Positions 25,369-32,863 of a DNA stretch of 35,040 bases are shown one piece after another. The notes below the pieces were generated by a model. That model was not told the DNA's origin and did not search any database. It was given only the letters and a program-made list of their open reading frames with translations. This stretch comes from Salinivirgaceae bacterium. GTDB taxonomy: Bacteria > Bacteroidota > Bacteroidia > Bacteroidales > Salinivirgaceae. The DNA lies in NCBI GenBank assembly GCA_028709085.1, contig JAQVXQ010000016.1, forward strand, positions 1 through 35,040. Direction: 5' to 3'. The position numbers and the translations under genes are program-made. How positions within the stretch are numbered: the first letter of the stretch is position 1; each line of letters opens with the position of its first letter.

Positions 25369-27144
25369 TTACTCTATTGTTTTAATTACTGTTGCTTTAT
25401 CCACATAGTGCGTATGCAATAAATGGTGTGCTTTTTCGCTCATAGGATGACCTAAGAATTTCTCATAGAGTTCAATAATCATTGGGTTATCATGAGATTT
25501 TCGTATTGGTTTTTCAGCATCTTCGCGATACAAAGCAGCAGCACGTTTTTGGAGTATCTCTGAATGGCCATGGTGTAGAGGTTGACCTCCTCCACCAACG
25601 CATCCGCCAGGGCATGCCATTATTTCAATTGCATGATATTCTGATTTTCCAGCACGAATGTCTTCGAGTAGTTTACGAGCATTTCCTAAACCGTGAGCAA
25701 TACCAATTTTAAGTTCAAAACCATCAATATCAACACTAGCAGAACGGATACCTTCCATACCACGTAGCTGTTGGAAGTCAACCTTCTCTAACTTTTTCTT
25801 GGTAAATACTTCATATGCAGTACGAACTGCGGCTTCAATAACACCTCCTGTTGTACCAAAGATAACTCCTGCTCCTGTGGATTCTCCAAGTGGATTATCA
25901 AAATCTTCGTCTGGCATATTTCTAAGGTCCATGTTAGCCTCTTTAATAAGATGCGCTAATTCCCGAGTCGAAATTGAATAATCTACATCTGGATTACCGT
26001 CAGTTTTAAACTCTTCGCGTTGGCATTCATATTTCTTAGCAAGGCAAGGCATAATTGAAACAACAATCAAATCTTCTCGCTTCACGTTAATTTTGTCAGC
26101 GAAATATGTTTTGGCAATTGCTCCAAACATTTGCTGTGGAGAACGTGCAGTAGAAGGTATGTCAAGCATATCAGGATACTGCTGTTCAAAGAAGTTTACC
26201 CAACTTGGACAACATGAAGTTAGAATTGGTAGTTTTACCGGTTCGCCTTTCAAATGTTTTTCTAAACGTCCTAATAATTCGGTACCTTCTTCCATAATTG
26301 TTAAGTCGGCAGCAAAATCAGTGTCGAAAACATAGTCGAAGCCTAAACGACGTAGGGCTGCAACCATTTTCCCGGTAACTGATGTTCCTGCTGGATATCC
26401 AAACTCTTCACCAAGAGCAGCACGCACTGCAGGAGCAGTTTGTACAATCACTGTTTTCTTAGTATCAGAAAGAGCGCGGATAAGTTGTGGAGTATTATCC
26501 ACTTCTGCTAACGCACCTGTTGGACAAACAGCAACACACTGACCGCAATATGTACATGTCGATTTCACTAAATCCATTTCAAATGCTGGTGCAACTACGG
26601 ACATAAATCCGCGATTTACAGCATGCAATGCACCTACAGTTTGTACGTCATTACACATAGTTTCGCAACGACGACACATTACACATTTATCAAGGTCCCG
26701 AATAATTGATGGAGAATAATCAACTCTGTACGATGACATTTGAGAAATCTCCTCATTGTGAATTTTACGAACACCCATTTTAACTGCTAAGTCTTGCAAT
26801 TCACAATTTCCTGATTTAGGACAAACAAGACAATCTTTTGGGTGATCGGATAAAATAAATTCAAGTACTGTACGTCGAGCATTCAAAACACGCATTGTGT
26901 TTGTTCGAACAACCATTCCTTCAACTACGTCAGTAGAACATGAAGGGGCAAGGTTTCGACGACCTTCAACCTCAACGACACAAATTCGGCAACCTGCCGG
27001 TTTGTTTTCTATGTTCATGTGTTCTAAGTTCATGTAACATAGAACAGGTATTTCAATTCCTAGTTGATGAGCAGCTTTGTAAATTGTAGTACCAGCTGGA
27101 ACCTCAACCTGTTTGTTATCTATAATAAGTTTTACAAAATCCAT
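25369..27144 (-). CDS. hydA: [FeFe]-hydrogenase catalytic subunit HydA (HndD-type)
   Basis: This 591-aa subunit makes or oxidises H2 at the H-cluster. Domains in order are: a plant-type [2Fe-2S] (Cys36, 52, 55, 69); the His-ligated [4Fe-4S] HPKDCLVCPKSGNC (His101, Cys105, 108, 114); two [4Fe-4S] (Cys154, 157, 160, 164 and Cys197, 200, 203, 207); then the H-domain. All three H-cluster signatures are intact: TSCCPSW (proton-shuttle Cys311, ligand Cys312), MPCLAKK (Cys367) and MACPGGCVGGGGQP (Cys511, Cys515). With HydB and HydC it forms an NAD(P)-linked, probably electron-bifurcating hydrogenase. Length and domains are close to Desulfovibrio HndD. Unlike Thermotoga HydA it has no extra C-terminal [2Fe-2S] domain. 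A GGAGG sequence lies 9 nt before the ATG. Confidence 0.96.
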   Translation of the reverse strand: MDFVKLIIDNKQVEVPAGTTIYKAAHQLGIEIPVLCYMNLEHMNIENKPAGCRICVVEVEGRRNLAPSCSTDVVEGMVVRTNTMRVLNARRTVLEFILSDHPKDCLVCPKSGNCELQDLAVKMGVRKIHNEEISQMSSYRVDYSPSIIRDLDKCVMCRRCETMCNDVQTVGALHAVNRGFMSVVAPAFEMDLVKSTCTYCGQCVAVCPTGALAEVDNTPQLIRALSDTKKTVIVQTAPAVRAALGEEFGYPAGTSVTGKMVAALRRLGFDYVFDTDFAADLTIMEEGTELLGRLEKHLKGEPVKLPILTSCCPSWVNFFEQQYPDMLDIPSTARSPQQMFGAIAKTYFADKINVKREDLIVVSIMPCLAKKYECQREEFKTDGNPDVDYSISTRELAHLIKEANMDLRNMPDEDFDNPLGESTGAGVIFGTTGGVIEAAVRTAYEVFTKKKLEKVDFQQLRGMEGIRSASVDIDGFELKIGIAHGLGNARKLLEDIRAGKSEYHAIEIMACPGGCVGGGGQPLHHGHSEILQKRAAALYREDAEKPIRKSHDNPMIIELYEKFLGHPMSEKAHHLLHTHYVDKATVIKTIE

Positions 27145-27153
27145 TATTGGTTT

Positions 27154-27158
27154 CCTCC
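27154..27158 (-). promoter_or_regulatory. Strong Shine-Dalgarno of hydA
   Basis: AGGGAGGAAA (27160-27151) places GGAGG 9 nt before the hydA ATG and overlaps the hydB stop. Such sites are rare in Bacteroidota and are not seen before most other genes here. Confidence 0.7.
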
Positions 27159-28952
27159 CTATTGTATGAATATAGCGTTAAATTTACATTTTTCGATACA
27201 TGCTCCACACTTGATACATAATGATTGATCAATGAAATGAATGCCTTTACGTTCTCCAGTTATAGCTCCTACTGGACAAACACGTGCACATGCAGTACAA
27301 CCAACACAATTGTCGGGTTGAATAACATATTGCATCAGGCTCTTACAAACTCCTGCGCGACATTTTTTATCGTCAACGTGCTCAAGATATTCATCGTAAA
27401 AGTTATCTAGTGTAGAAAGTACGGGGTTTGGAGATGTTTGACCAAGTCCGCAAAGAGCAGTATCTTTAATAACTCGACTCATATTATCGAGCAATTCTAG
27501 GTCTTCGCGAGTTCCATTACCATTACAAATTTTCGTTAGAACTTCGTGCAGACGTTTGTTTCCAATTCGACATGGAGCACATTTTCCGCAAGACTCTTCT
27601 ACGGTAAATTCAAGATAGAATTTAGCTACAGAAACCATACAGTCGTCTTCGTCAACAACAATCATCCCTCCAGATCCCATCATAGAACCGGCAGCAATTA
27701 GTGTATCAAATTCAATGGGCGTATCTAAGTGTTTTGTAGTTAAGCAACCTCCTGAAGGACCTCCAGTTTGCACTGCTTTAAATTTCTTGCCATCTTTGAT
27801 ACCACCACCGATTTCGAAAATAACTTCACGAAGTGTAATTCCCATCGGTACTTCAATCAAACCAACGTTGTTTATTTTTCCAGCCAATGCAAATACTTTT
27901 GTACCCGGCGATTTCTCTGTTCCAATTGAACGGAACCAAGTAGCTCCTTTAATTAAAATTACAGGAATATTTGCAAATGTCTCAACGTTATTCACGTTGG
28001 TTGGTTTTCCCCAATATCCTGATTCAGCAGGGAACGGAGGTTTAACAGTAGGTTCGCCACGCTCTCCTTCCATTGAGTGTATAAGAGCCGTCTCTTCACC
28101 ACAAACAAATGCTCCAGCTCCAAAACGCAATTCTACGTCAAAATCGAATCCAGAACCCAAAATGTCTTTACCCAATAAACCCGATTCTCTTGCCTGTTTA
28201 ATGGCAACTTGTAGTCGTTTAATTGCCAAAGGATATTCGGCTCGAATATAAACTAAACCTTTTGTGGCAGCAGTAGCATACCCACAAATGGTCATTGCTT
28301 CAAGAATTGAGTGAGGGTCACCTTCAAGGATTGAACGGTCCATAAATGCACCTGGGTCGCCTTCGTCAGCATTACAAACTACATATTTTTGATCAGCATG
28401 GTTTTTACTGGCAATTTCCCATTTCAAACCTGTTGGGAATCCCCCGCCTCCACGACCGCGTAATCCTGAATCTTTAATGATTTTGATTACATCCTGAGGT
28501 TTCATTTCTGTTAAACAGCGTCCTAAGGCCTCGTATCCTTCACGTCCGATATACTCTTCGATGTTTTCTGGATCGATAAATCCACAGTTTCTCAAAGCAA
28601 TTCTTAATTGCTTACGATAGAATCCCATGTGTTTAGAGTCACTAACTTTCTCTTTTTTATCCGGATCAACAAAAAGTAATCGCTCTACTTTTCGTCCTTT
28701 AATAACATGTTCTGCTATTATTTCTTTAGTGTCTTCTGGTTTTACTTGAACGTAAAACGTGTTGTCGGGCATAATTTTCACAATAGGCCCTTTTTCGCAG
28801 AAACCAAAGCATCCAGTTTCAATAACTTGTACGGTATCGTTTAAGTTATTTTCGTCAATCTCTTTTTTGAGAGACTCCGTAATTGCAAGCCCTTGTGCAG
28901 CTCGACAACCGGTGCCGCCGCAAACCAGAATATGCATTGAATATTTTGCCAT
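27159..28952 (-). CDS. hydB: [FeFe]-hydrogenase subunit HydB (NuoF-like, HndC-type flavoprotein)
   Basis: This 597-aa NADH-binding flavoprotein subunit has, in order: a thioredoxin-like [2Fe-2S] domain (Cys11, Cys16, Cys48, Cys52); a NuoF core with the glycine-rich FMN/NAD loop GRGGGGFPTG (about 167-176) and the acidic ADEGDPGAFMDR segment; the [4Fe-4S] motif ESCGKCAPCRIG with a fourth Cys in TALCGLGQ; and a C-terminal 2x[4Fe-4S] ferredoxin (CVGCTACARVCP and CIKCGACIEKCK). It exchanges electrons with NAD(P)H and, in bifurcating enzymes, couples this to ferredoxin. It is 14 nt upstream of hydA. Its start has a GGAGG site 9 nt away. All cluster ligands are present. Confidence 0.95.
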   Translation of the reverse strand: MAKYSMHILVCGGTGCRAAQGLAITESLKKEIDENNLNDTVQVIETGCFGFCEKGPIVKIMPDNTFYVQVKPEDTKEIIAEHVIKGRKVERLLFVDPDKKEKVSDSKHMGFYRKQLRIALRNCGFIDPENIEEYIGREGYEALGRCLTEMKPQDVIKIIKDSGLRGRGGGGFPTGLKWEIASKNHADQKYVVCNADEGDPGAFMDRSILEGDPHSILEAMTICGYATAATKGLVYIRAEYPLAIKRLQVAIKQARESGLLGKDILGSGFDFDVELRFGAGAFVCGEETALIHSMEGERGEPTVKPPFPAESGYWGKPTNVNNVETFANIPVILIKGATWFRSIGTEKSPGTKVFALAGKINNVGLIEVPMGITLREVIFEIGGGIKDGKKFKAVQTGGPSGGCLTTKHLDTPIEFDTLIAAGSMMGSGGMIVVDEDDCMVSVAKFYLEFTVEESCGKCAPCRIGNKRLHEVLTKICNGNGTREDLELLDNMSRVIKDTALCGLGQTSPNPVLSTLDNFYDEYLEHVDDKKCRAGVCKSLMQYVIQPDNCVGCTACARVCPVGAITGERKGIHFIDQSLCIKCGACIEKCKFNAIFIQ

Positions 28953-28961
28953 TTTCTGTTT

Positions 28962-28966
28962 CCTCC
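28962..28966 (-). promoter_or_regulatory. Strong Shine-Dalgarno of hydB
   Basis: GGAGGAAAC on the minus strand, with GGAGG 9 nt before the hydB ATG. The spacing is identical to that at hydA. Confidence 0.7.
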
Positions 28967-28967
28967 G

Positions 28968-29366
28968 TTATTTGTTGTCAATTTTGTCGTAGTTTTCAGG
29001 CAATATACCTTCAACTAATTCGCCATTTTTAATGTAAGATTCAATGATTTGGTCCGCTTTTTTCATGTCAACATTTCCAAATACAATTGGTTCTTTACCC
29101 GGAATAGTAACTTCGATAGTTGGTTCAGCGAAATTATACCCCATATCGCCTGTTTGTGTTACTACGCCTTCGATACTGCGTTTCTCAAGCTCATCAACAA
29201 AAAAGTTGAATACCTCTTTCGCTCCAGAAGCAATACCACTAGTGCCCATTCCTACTTTCACTTGCACCAAGTTTTCATAATTGTCGCCTTTTTCACGAAG
29301 ATGGACTTTTGATTGCAAGTCCTCCTTCATTTTGCGTAAATCAGCCAACGATTTTACTTTAGCCAT
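28968..29366 (-). CDS. HndB-like protein: cysteine-free thioredoxin-like ferredoxin fold
   Basis: This 132-aa protein resembles HndB and the N-terminal thioredoxin-like [2Fe-2S] domain of HydB. It has an N-terminal helix (SLADLRKMKEDLQSKVHLRE), then VKVGMGTSGIASGAKEVFNF, where ferredoxin homologues have C-x4-C, and TQTGDMGYNFAEPTIEV, where they have C-x3-C. All four ligand positions carry other residues, and the whole protein contains no cysteine, so it cannot hold the usual cluster. It lies 15 nt upstream of hydB, in the same operon. It is probably a structural or regulatory subunit of the hydrogenase rather than an electron carrier. The HndB assignment rests on fold pattern and gene order. 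Confidence 0.75.
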   Translation of the reverse strand: MAKVKSLADLRKMKEDLQSKVHLREKGDNYENLVQVKVGMGTSGIASGAKEVFNFFVDELEKRSIEGVVTQTGDMGYNFAEPTIEVTIPGKEPIVFGNVDMKKADQIIESYIKNGELVEGILPENYDKIDNK

Positions 29367-29394
29367 TTTCGATTGTTTTTATTGGTTTGAATTA

Positions 29395-29940
29395 CTAATT
29401 ATTTAATATCTCGTTAATGTTCTCTTCAAACATTTCGCTTAAATATCTTATTATCTGAGGGTTGTCAATTGAAACTCCCTCTAATGCCTCTTTTATTTCT
29501 CGAGTGTCGATTACTACCGTTCTGTCTCGAATTATATGTGTATACAGAAAATCCACTTCCGCATTTCCTGTAATGAGTATTGTTAAAACCCCCGCTAAAT
29601 CACCATTGGGAGGTCTATCAATATTATTGTATTCAAAAGTCACCTTTATATTCGTTCCTTTCCCCTCTTCAGAGGTTATAATTAAAGTTCCTCCTGTATG
29701 TTCAGCATTCTGTTTCAACAAAGGAATTCCCATTCCAACTTTTCGTGTAGTGCGTGTCGTGTAAAATGGATCTGTAACTCGCTGTACCACTTCGGGCGAC
29801 ATTCCTCTACCATTGTCTATAATGTTTAATTCATAGATATTTGCATCAATTTGTTCGTCGATTGTGATTTCAATAAACGTCGCTTTTGCGCTTATTGAAT
29901 TATTAACGACGTCTAAAATATGCAATGCTATATCTTTCAT
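29395..29940 (-). CDS. HATPase-domain protein (histidine-kinase-like ATPase, no phosphoacceptor domain)
   Basis: This 181-aa protein has a GHKL ATPase domain at the very N-terminus: N-box LDVVNNSISAKA (Asn13-14), G1 box IIDNGRGM (Asp42), DPFYTTR (about 57-63) and G2 box VGMGIPLL (about 68-75). There is no dimerisation/histidine phosphotransfer domain or sensor. The last 60 residues (about 118-181) form a separate small region I do not recognise. It lies 2 nt after the PHP gene and 28 nt before the HndB-like gene. A stand-alone GHKL ATPase could phosphorylate a partner protein (Ser/Thr or His) or act as an anti-factor. In this operon its partner is probably another encoded protein (inference). 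Confidence 0.8.
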   Translation of the reverse strand: MKDIALHILDVVNNSISAKATFIEITIDEQIDANIYELNIIDNGRGMSPEVVQRVTDPFYTTRTTRKVGMGIPLLKQNAEHTGGTLIITSEEGKGTNIKVTFEYNNIDRPPNGDLAGVLTILITGNAEVDFLYTHIIRDRTVVIDTREIKEALEGVSIDNPQIIRYLSEMFEENINEILNN

Positions 29941-29942
29941 TT

Positions 29943-30695
29943 TTATGCTTTTGTGCCGTAAGACACTATTTTCCTATTATTTTTACCTTGAAACGCATCA
30001 ACAATTTCATCTAACCTAGGATTATTGAGTTCAAATATGGTATAAATATCTCCTATATTATCAATAAAGTGGGCATCGGAGTTTTGCACATATGTGTATT
30101 TTGAATAGTGAGGATTTGTTGTTGTAAACTTCTCTGGATCTGTGAATTTCGACAATTCTAAGGCGTCAATTTTTAAATCAAGGGGAATAAAGCCAAGCTG
30201 ACTAATAATTGAATTCTTTGTTTTATTGATGTGTGCGGGGATAAAAACACCGCCTAGTTCATGAACTTTTTGTTCTACCTCTTCGATAGATGCATTTAAT
30301 CCATTTATTAACAGTGTTTCAATCTCTTCTAATATATTATCGTTTTCATCGACCACAACTTGATAACCAAAATAATCAACATTGTTTTGAAAAAATGGAA
30401 GGTTGGCCTCTAAGTAGGCTTGAAAAACATCTACTTGTTCAAAATTATGAAAGTATGCCAAACAATGAACCTCCTCTTTGGTAGTAACCTCTACTCCGGG
30501 TATTACCGTAATGCCATATTGGGATGCTACCTTTTGAACAACTTTACACATTTTGGTACTATTATGATCTGTTATGGCAATGATATCTAATTTATTATCT
30601 AAAGCAGCTTGCACAATATTCTTTGGGCTCATCTCTAAGTCTCCACATGGAGATAAAACAGAATGAATGTGCATATCAGCTTTAAATAGTGCCAT
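29943..30695 (-). CDS. PHP-domain phosphoesterase
   Basis: This 250-aa metal-dependent phosphoesterase of the polymerase and histidinol phosphatase family has its metal ligands visible: DMHIHSVLSPCGD (His9, His11), AITDHNS (Asp43, His44), GVEVTT (Glu69), EEVHCLAYF (His77), FIPAHINK (His155) and NSDAHFIDN (Asp207, His209). All nine expected positions seem to be filled, so catalysis is likely. In the operon it sits between the DRTGG and HATPase genes with almost no spacing (0 and 2 nt). A role as the phosphatase opposing the ATPases is attractive but is inference. Other options are nucleotide or phosphosugar hydrolysis. Confidence 0.85.
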   Translation of the reverse strand: MALFKADMHIHSVLSPCGDLEMSPKNIVQAALDNKLDIIAITDHNSTKMCKVVQKVASQYGITVIPGVEVTTKEEVHCLAYFHNFEQVDVFQAYLEANLPFFQNNVDYFGYQVVVDENDNILEEIETLLINGLNASIEEVEQKVHELGGVFIPAHINKTKNSIISQLGFIPLDLKIDALELSKFTDPEKFTTTNPHYSKYTYVQNSDAHFIDNIGDIYTIFELNNPRLDEIVDAFQGKNNRKIVSYGTKA

Positions 30696-31028
30696 TTATT
30701 TCAATAAGTTAAATAATAACCCTGTAATCTCAAAGGTCGATTTGTCGGTTATAAGAACGGGGATCTCCTCACCTTCAGCTTGTTTAAGCAAGTCAGCATC
30801 GGGTTTTAATCCTTGAACAATAATAATGGCTGCCAACTCTTTTAACGACGCAATTGCCATGACGTTTTTATGCGTTTGTAGTGTTATCCACACTTCACCT
30901 TCCGACGCCCTTCCCATAACATCACTCAACAAGTCAGAAACGTATCCGCCGGTAATTTCTCGATTTAATCCACTTTTGCCAGCTGCTATGGTAAGCCCTA
31001 AAGTGTTTACAATTTCCTGTACTTTCAT
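30696..31028 (-). CDS. DRTGG-domain protein
   Basis: This 110-aa protein consists of one DRTGG domain, named from a short conserved motif, here REITGGYVSDLLSDVMGRA (about 24-42). The rest alternates strands and helices (VWITLQTHKNVMAIASL, AAIIIVQGLKPD, IPVLITDKSTFEITGLLF). DRTGG domains are found next to CBS domains and in proteins near phosphotransacetylase and HPr kinase; ligand binding is suspected but the function is unknown. The stop directly abuts the PHP start (0-nt gap). A second, more degenerate copy is the first gene of the operon. Confidence 0.82.
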   Translation of the reverse strand: MKVQEIVNTLGLTIAAGKSGLNREITGGYVSDLLSDVMGRASEGEVWITLQTHKNVMAIASLKELAAIIIVQGLKPDADLLKQAEGEEIPVLITDKSTFEITGLLFNLLK

Positions 31029-31064
31029 AAATGTTTATTGTTGATTCCCAGACTGTGGGATTAT

Positions 31065-32441
31065 TTATTTATCGTTATCTAAATCTTCTTCCACTTTATT
31101 AATTGAATAATCACCCCAAATATCTTTCATAATCTGAATTGACTTTATGTGTGTGAGTGATCCCGTATCTTCCATCTGTGATCTCATAAATACACAGTCA
31201 GTCAAACGGGCATTTTTTTGAACTATATCTTCGGATAGTGCTTGACATGTTGGTGCACCACAAACTCCACAGTCGATTCCTGGCAGGTAGGACAACATTT
31301 TTTGCGCTTTTTCTAACTTGTTAAGCGCAATGTTGGTATCCTCATCCATTTTCATCATCGAACGGGGTTCTATTTCTATGACGCGACATTTTTCCTTCAA
31401 ATAATCAGAATATTCCAACAGTGGGTTTTGCACTGGATTTTGAGTCAAAAACTCCTTATGTCGTCGAGCTCGTTTCTTCATTCTTTCAACGGTAATGAAA
31501 CGATTTGATACATTTAATATGCCTCCAGCACAACTTTCGTCACAGGCTCTTATTTCCACAAAATCGACATTGGTAATTTGATCGGTCTCTAATCTTTCAA
31601 GAAAATCGATGGCATTGTGTACCTCATCGATTGCTAAACATCGCCCATCGAATCGATCTGCTTCGCCATTGGTTAGCGACCATCGGATGGAAGTGTGTCG
31701 TAAGGTGGGTTCTTCAATTTTTTCTGTGTCCAGCGGTGTATGGTTTTTCAACAATAATAAGACTCGATTATAAATTAAATCGATATTAATAACTCCATCC
31801 ACCGATGAGTGCTCTTCGCCTACAGGGCTTTTCACTGCTGCAATTTTAGCGGCGCAGGGTGTTATGTAAAATATTCCGATATCTTTGGGATCAACTCCCT
31901 GATCCTCAAGTTTTTTGCGATAATATAGGGCGGAAACATCCAATGGTGGTTTGCGAGTAATAATATTCTGAACCAGAGATGGAAATTTCACTTGGATTAA
32001 TCGAACAATAGCGGGGCAAAATGATGAGATAAGCGGTTTAGTATCGCTGTGCTCTTTCATGTACTCTTTAACGTCATCGACAAGGAAATCGGCACCATGC
32101 TCAACCTCAAAAACATCGGTAAATCCAAGTTCATGGAGACATGCTATTATTTGTTTAATGCTAAATTCGCTATCAAATTGACCTGGAAGAGTGCTTGGAT
32201 ACAGGGCTACTCTATGTTTGTAATTAAAGATCGTGCTGAAATCATCTTGTTCTACTTTAATGGCTTGAACTGGACAAACTTTAAAGCACATTCCACAATC
32301 AATACATTTATGTTCATAAATAATTGCTTTTCCATTGCGCACACGAATCGCTTCAGTTGGACACACTGTCATGCAATGTGTACATCCGTAACATAAGTCG
32401 TTATCAACTTTTAATGCGTGATGAAAAGCTTTTTGTGTCAT
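31065..32441 (-). CDS. Sensory-type [FeFe]-hydrogenase (HydS-like, group C/D) with RnfB-type Fe-S tail
   Basis: This 458-aa protein has three parts. First is an N-terminal 2x[4Fe-4S] ferredoxin (Cys17, 20, 23, 27 and Cys46, 49, 52, 56). Second is an H-domain (about 75-345) with all four cluster-binding cysteines: SSFCPA (Cys142), TPCAAK (Cys196) and ACDESCAGG (Cys300, Cys304). Third is a C-terminal [4Fe-4S] motif CGVCGAPTC plus a distal Cys (Cys391, 394, 399, 416), as in RnfB. In the first H-motif the proton-shuttle cysteine is Phe141 (TSCCP becomes SSFCP). The MPC motif reads TPC and the GGG loop is lost. Such changes mark sensory hydrogenases with low turnover. No PAS domain is present. It overlaps the RsbT-like gene by 1 nt, which ties it to the signalling proteins. 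Confidence 0.85.
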   Translation of the reverse strand: MTQKAFHHALKVDNDLCYGCTHCMTVCPTEAIRVRNGKAIIYEHKCIDCGMCFKVCPVQAIKVEQDDFSTIFNYKHRVALYPSTLPGQFDSEFSIKQIIACLHELGFTDVFEVEHGADFLVDDVKEYMKEHSDTKPLISSFCPAIVRLIQVKFPSLVQNIITRKPPLDVSALYYRKKLEDQGVDPKDIGIFYITPCAAKIAAVKSPVGEEHSSVDGVINIDLIYNRVLLLLKNHTPLDTEKIEEPTLRHTSIRWSLTNGEADRFDGRCLAIDEVHNAIDFLERLETDQITNVDFVEIRACDESCAGGILNVSNRFITVERMKKRARRHKEFLTQNPVQNPLLEYSDYLKEKCRVIEIEPRSMMKMDEDTNIALNKLEKAQKMLSYLPGIDCGVCGAPTCQALSEDIVQKNARLTDCVFMRSQMEDTGSLTHIKSIQIMKDIWGDYSINKVEEDLDNDK

Positions 32442-32863
32442 TAGATACTTGAAATTAAATAGTTTACAAATCTCAATGAAGTTCCTTTATTTACTTCACT
32501 TTCAATCTGCATCTCATCGGTATTTCTTTTAATATTTGGCAATCCCATACCTGCACCAAATCCCATTTCACGAACGGCGGGGCTTGCTGTTGAAAAGCCC
32601 TCTTCCATGGCTAAATCAATATTTTGTATGCCTGGACCTTTATCAATAACATCAATCTCTATTTTTTCAGGTGTTATATTAACCATAACTTTCCCTAAAA
32701 AAGCATGGGCACAAACATTTATTTCTGCTTCATACAATGCAACTACAATGCGTTTAATAATTTTAGCATCCACATTTATCTGCTTCAAAACCTTTTTTAC
32801 ATTGCTTGAAGCAGTGCCTGCGTTGGCAAAATCACCTCCTTGTATTTTATATTCAAATTGCAT
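32441..32863 (-). CDS. RsbT/RsbW-like ATPase (anti-sigma-type Ser/Thr kinase)
   Basis: This 140-aa stand-alone GHKL ATPase is of the RsbT/RsbW/SpoIIAB type. It has VVALYEAEINVCAHA (Glu45-47, Asn49, His53), G1 box VIDKGPGIQ (about 72-80), and G2 box MGFGAGMGLPN with a following helix (about 100-112). Family members phosphorylate an STAS-type antagonist or bind a sigma factor. No STAS protein or sigma factor is encoded in the window, so the DRTGG proteins or the hydrogenase may be its partners (inference). It overlaps both neighbours by one base (TAATG at each junction), indicating tight translational coupling with the DRTGG-like gene and the sensory hydrogenase. Confidence 0.85.
   Translation of the reverse strand: MQFEYKIQGGDFANAGTASSNVKKVLKQINVDAKIIKRIVVALYEAEINVCAHAFLGKVMVNITPEKIEIDVIDKGPGIQNIDLAMEEGFSTASPAVREMGFGAGMGLPNIKRNTDEMQIESEVNKGTSLRFVNYLISSI

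Noticed and set aside
27715-28251. 178-codon plus-strand reading frame
   Set aside because: It lies antisense within hydB, whose domains and cluster cysteines are fully accounted for; it is a shadow frame with no family features.
31065-32441. Reading this gene as RnfB or as a second catalytic hydrogenase
   Set aside because: The RnfB-like part is only the short C-terminal motif, the central domain has the H-cluster cysteines, and the catalytic shuttle cysteine is missing, so a sensory hydrogenase fits better.
32831-32840. AGGAGGTGAT, a perfect Shine-Dalgarno, on the minus strand
   Set aside because: It lies inside the coding sequence of the RsbT-like gene (Gly-Gly-Asp codons) and has no in-frame start at the right distance.
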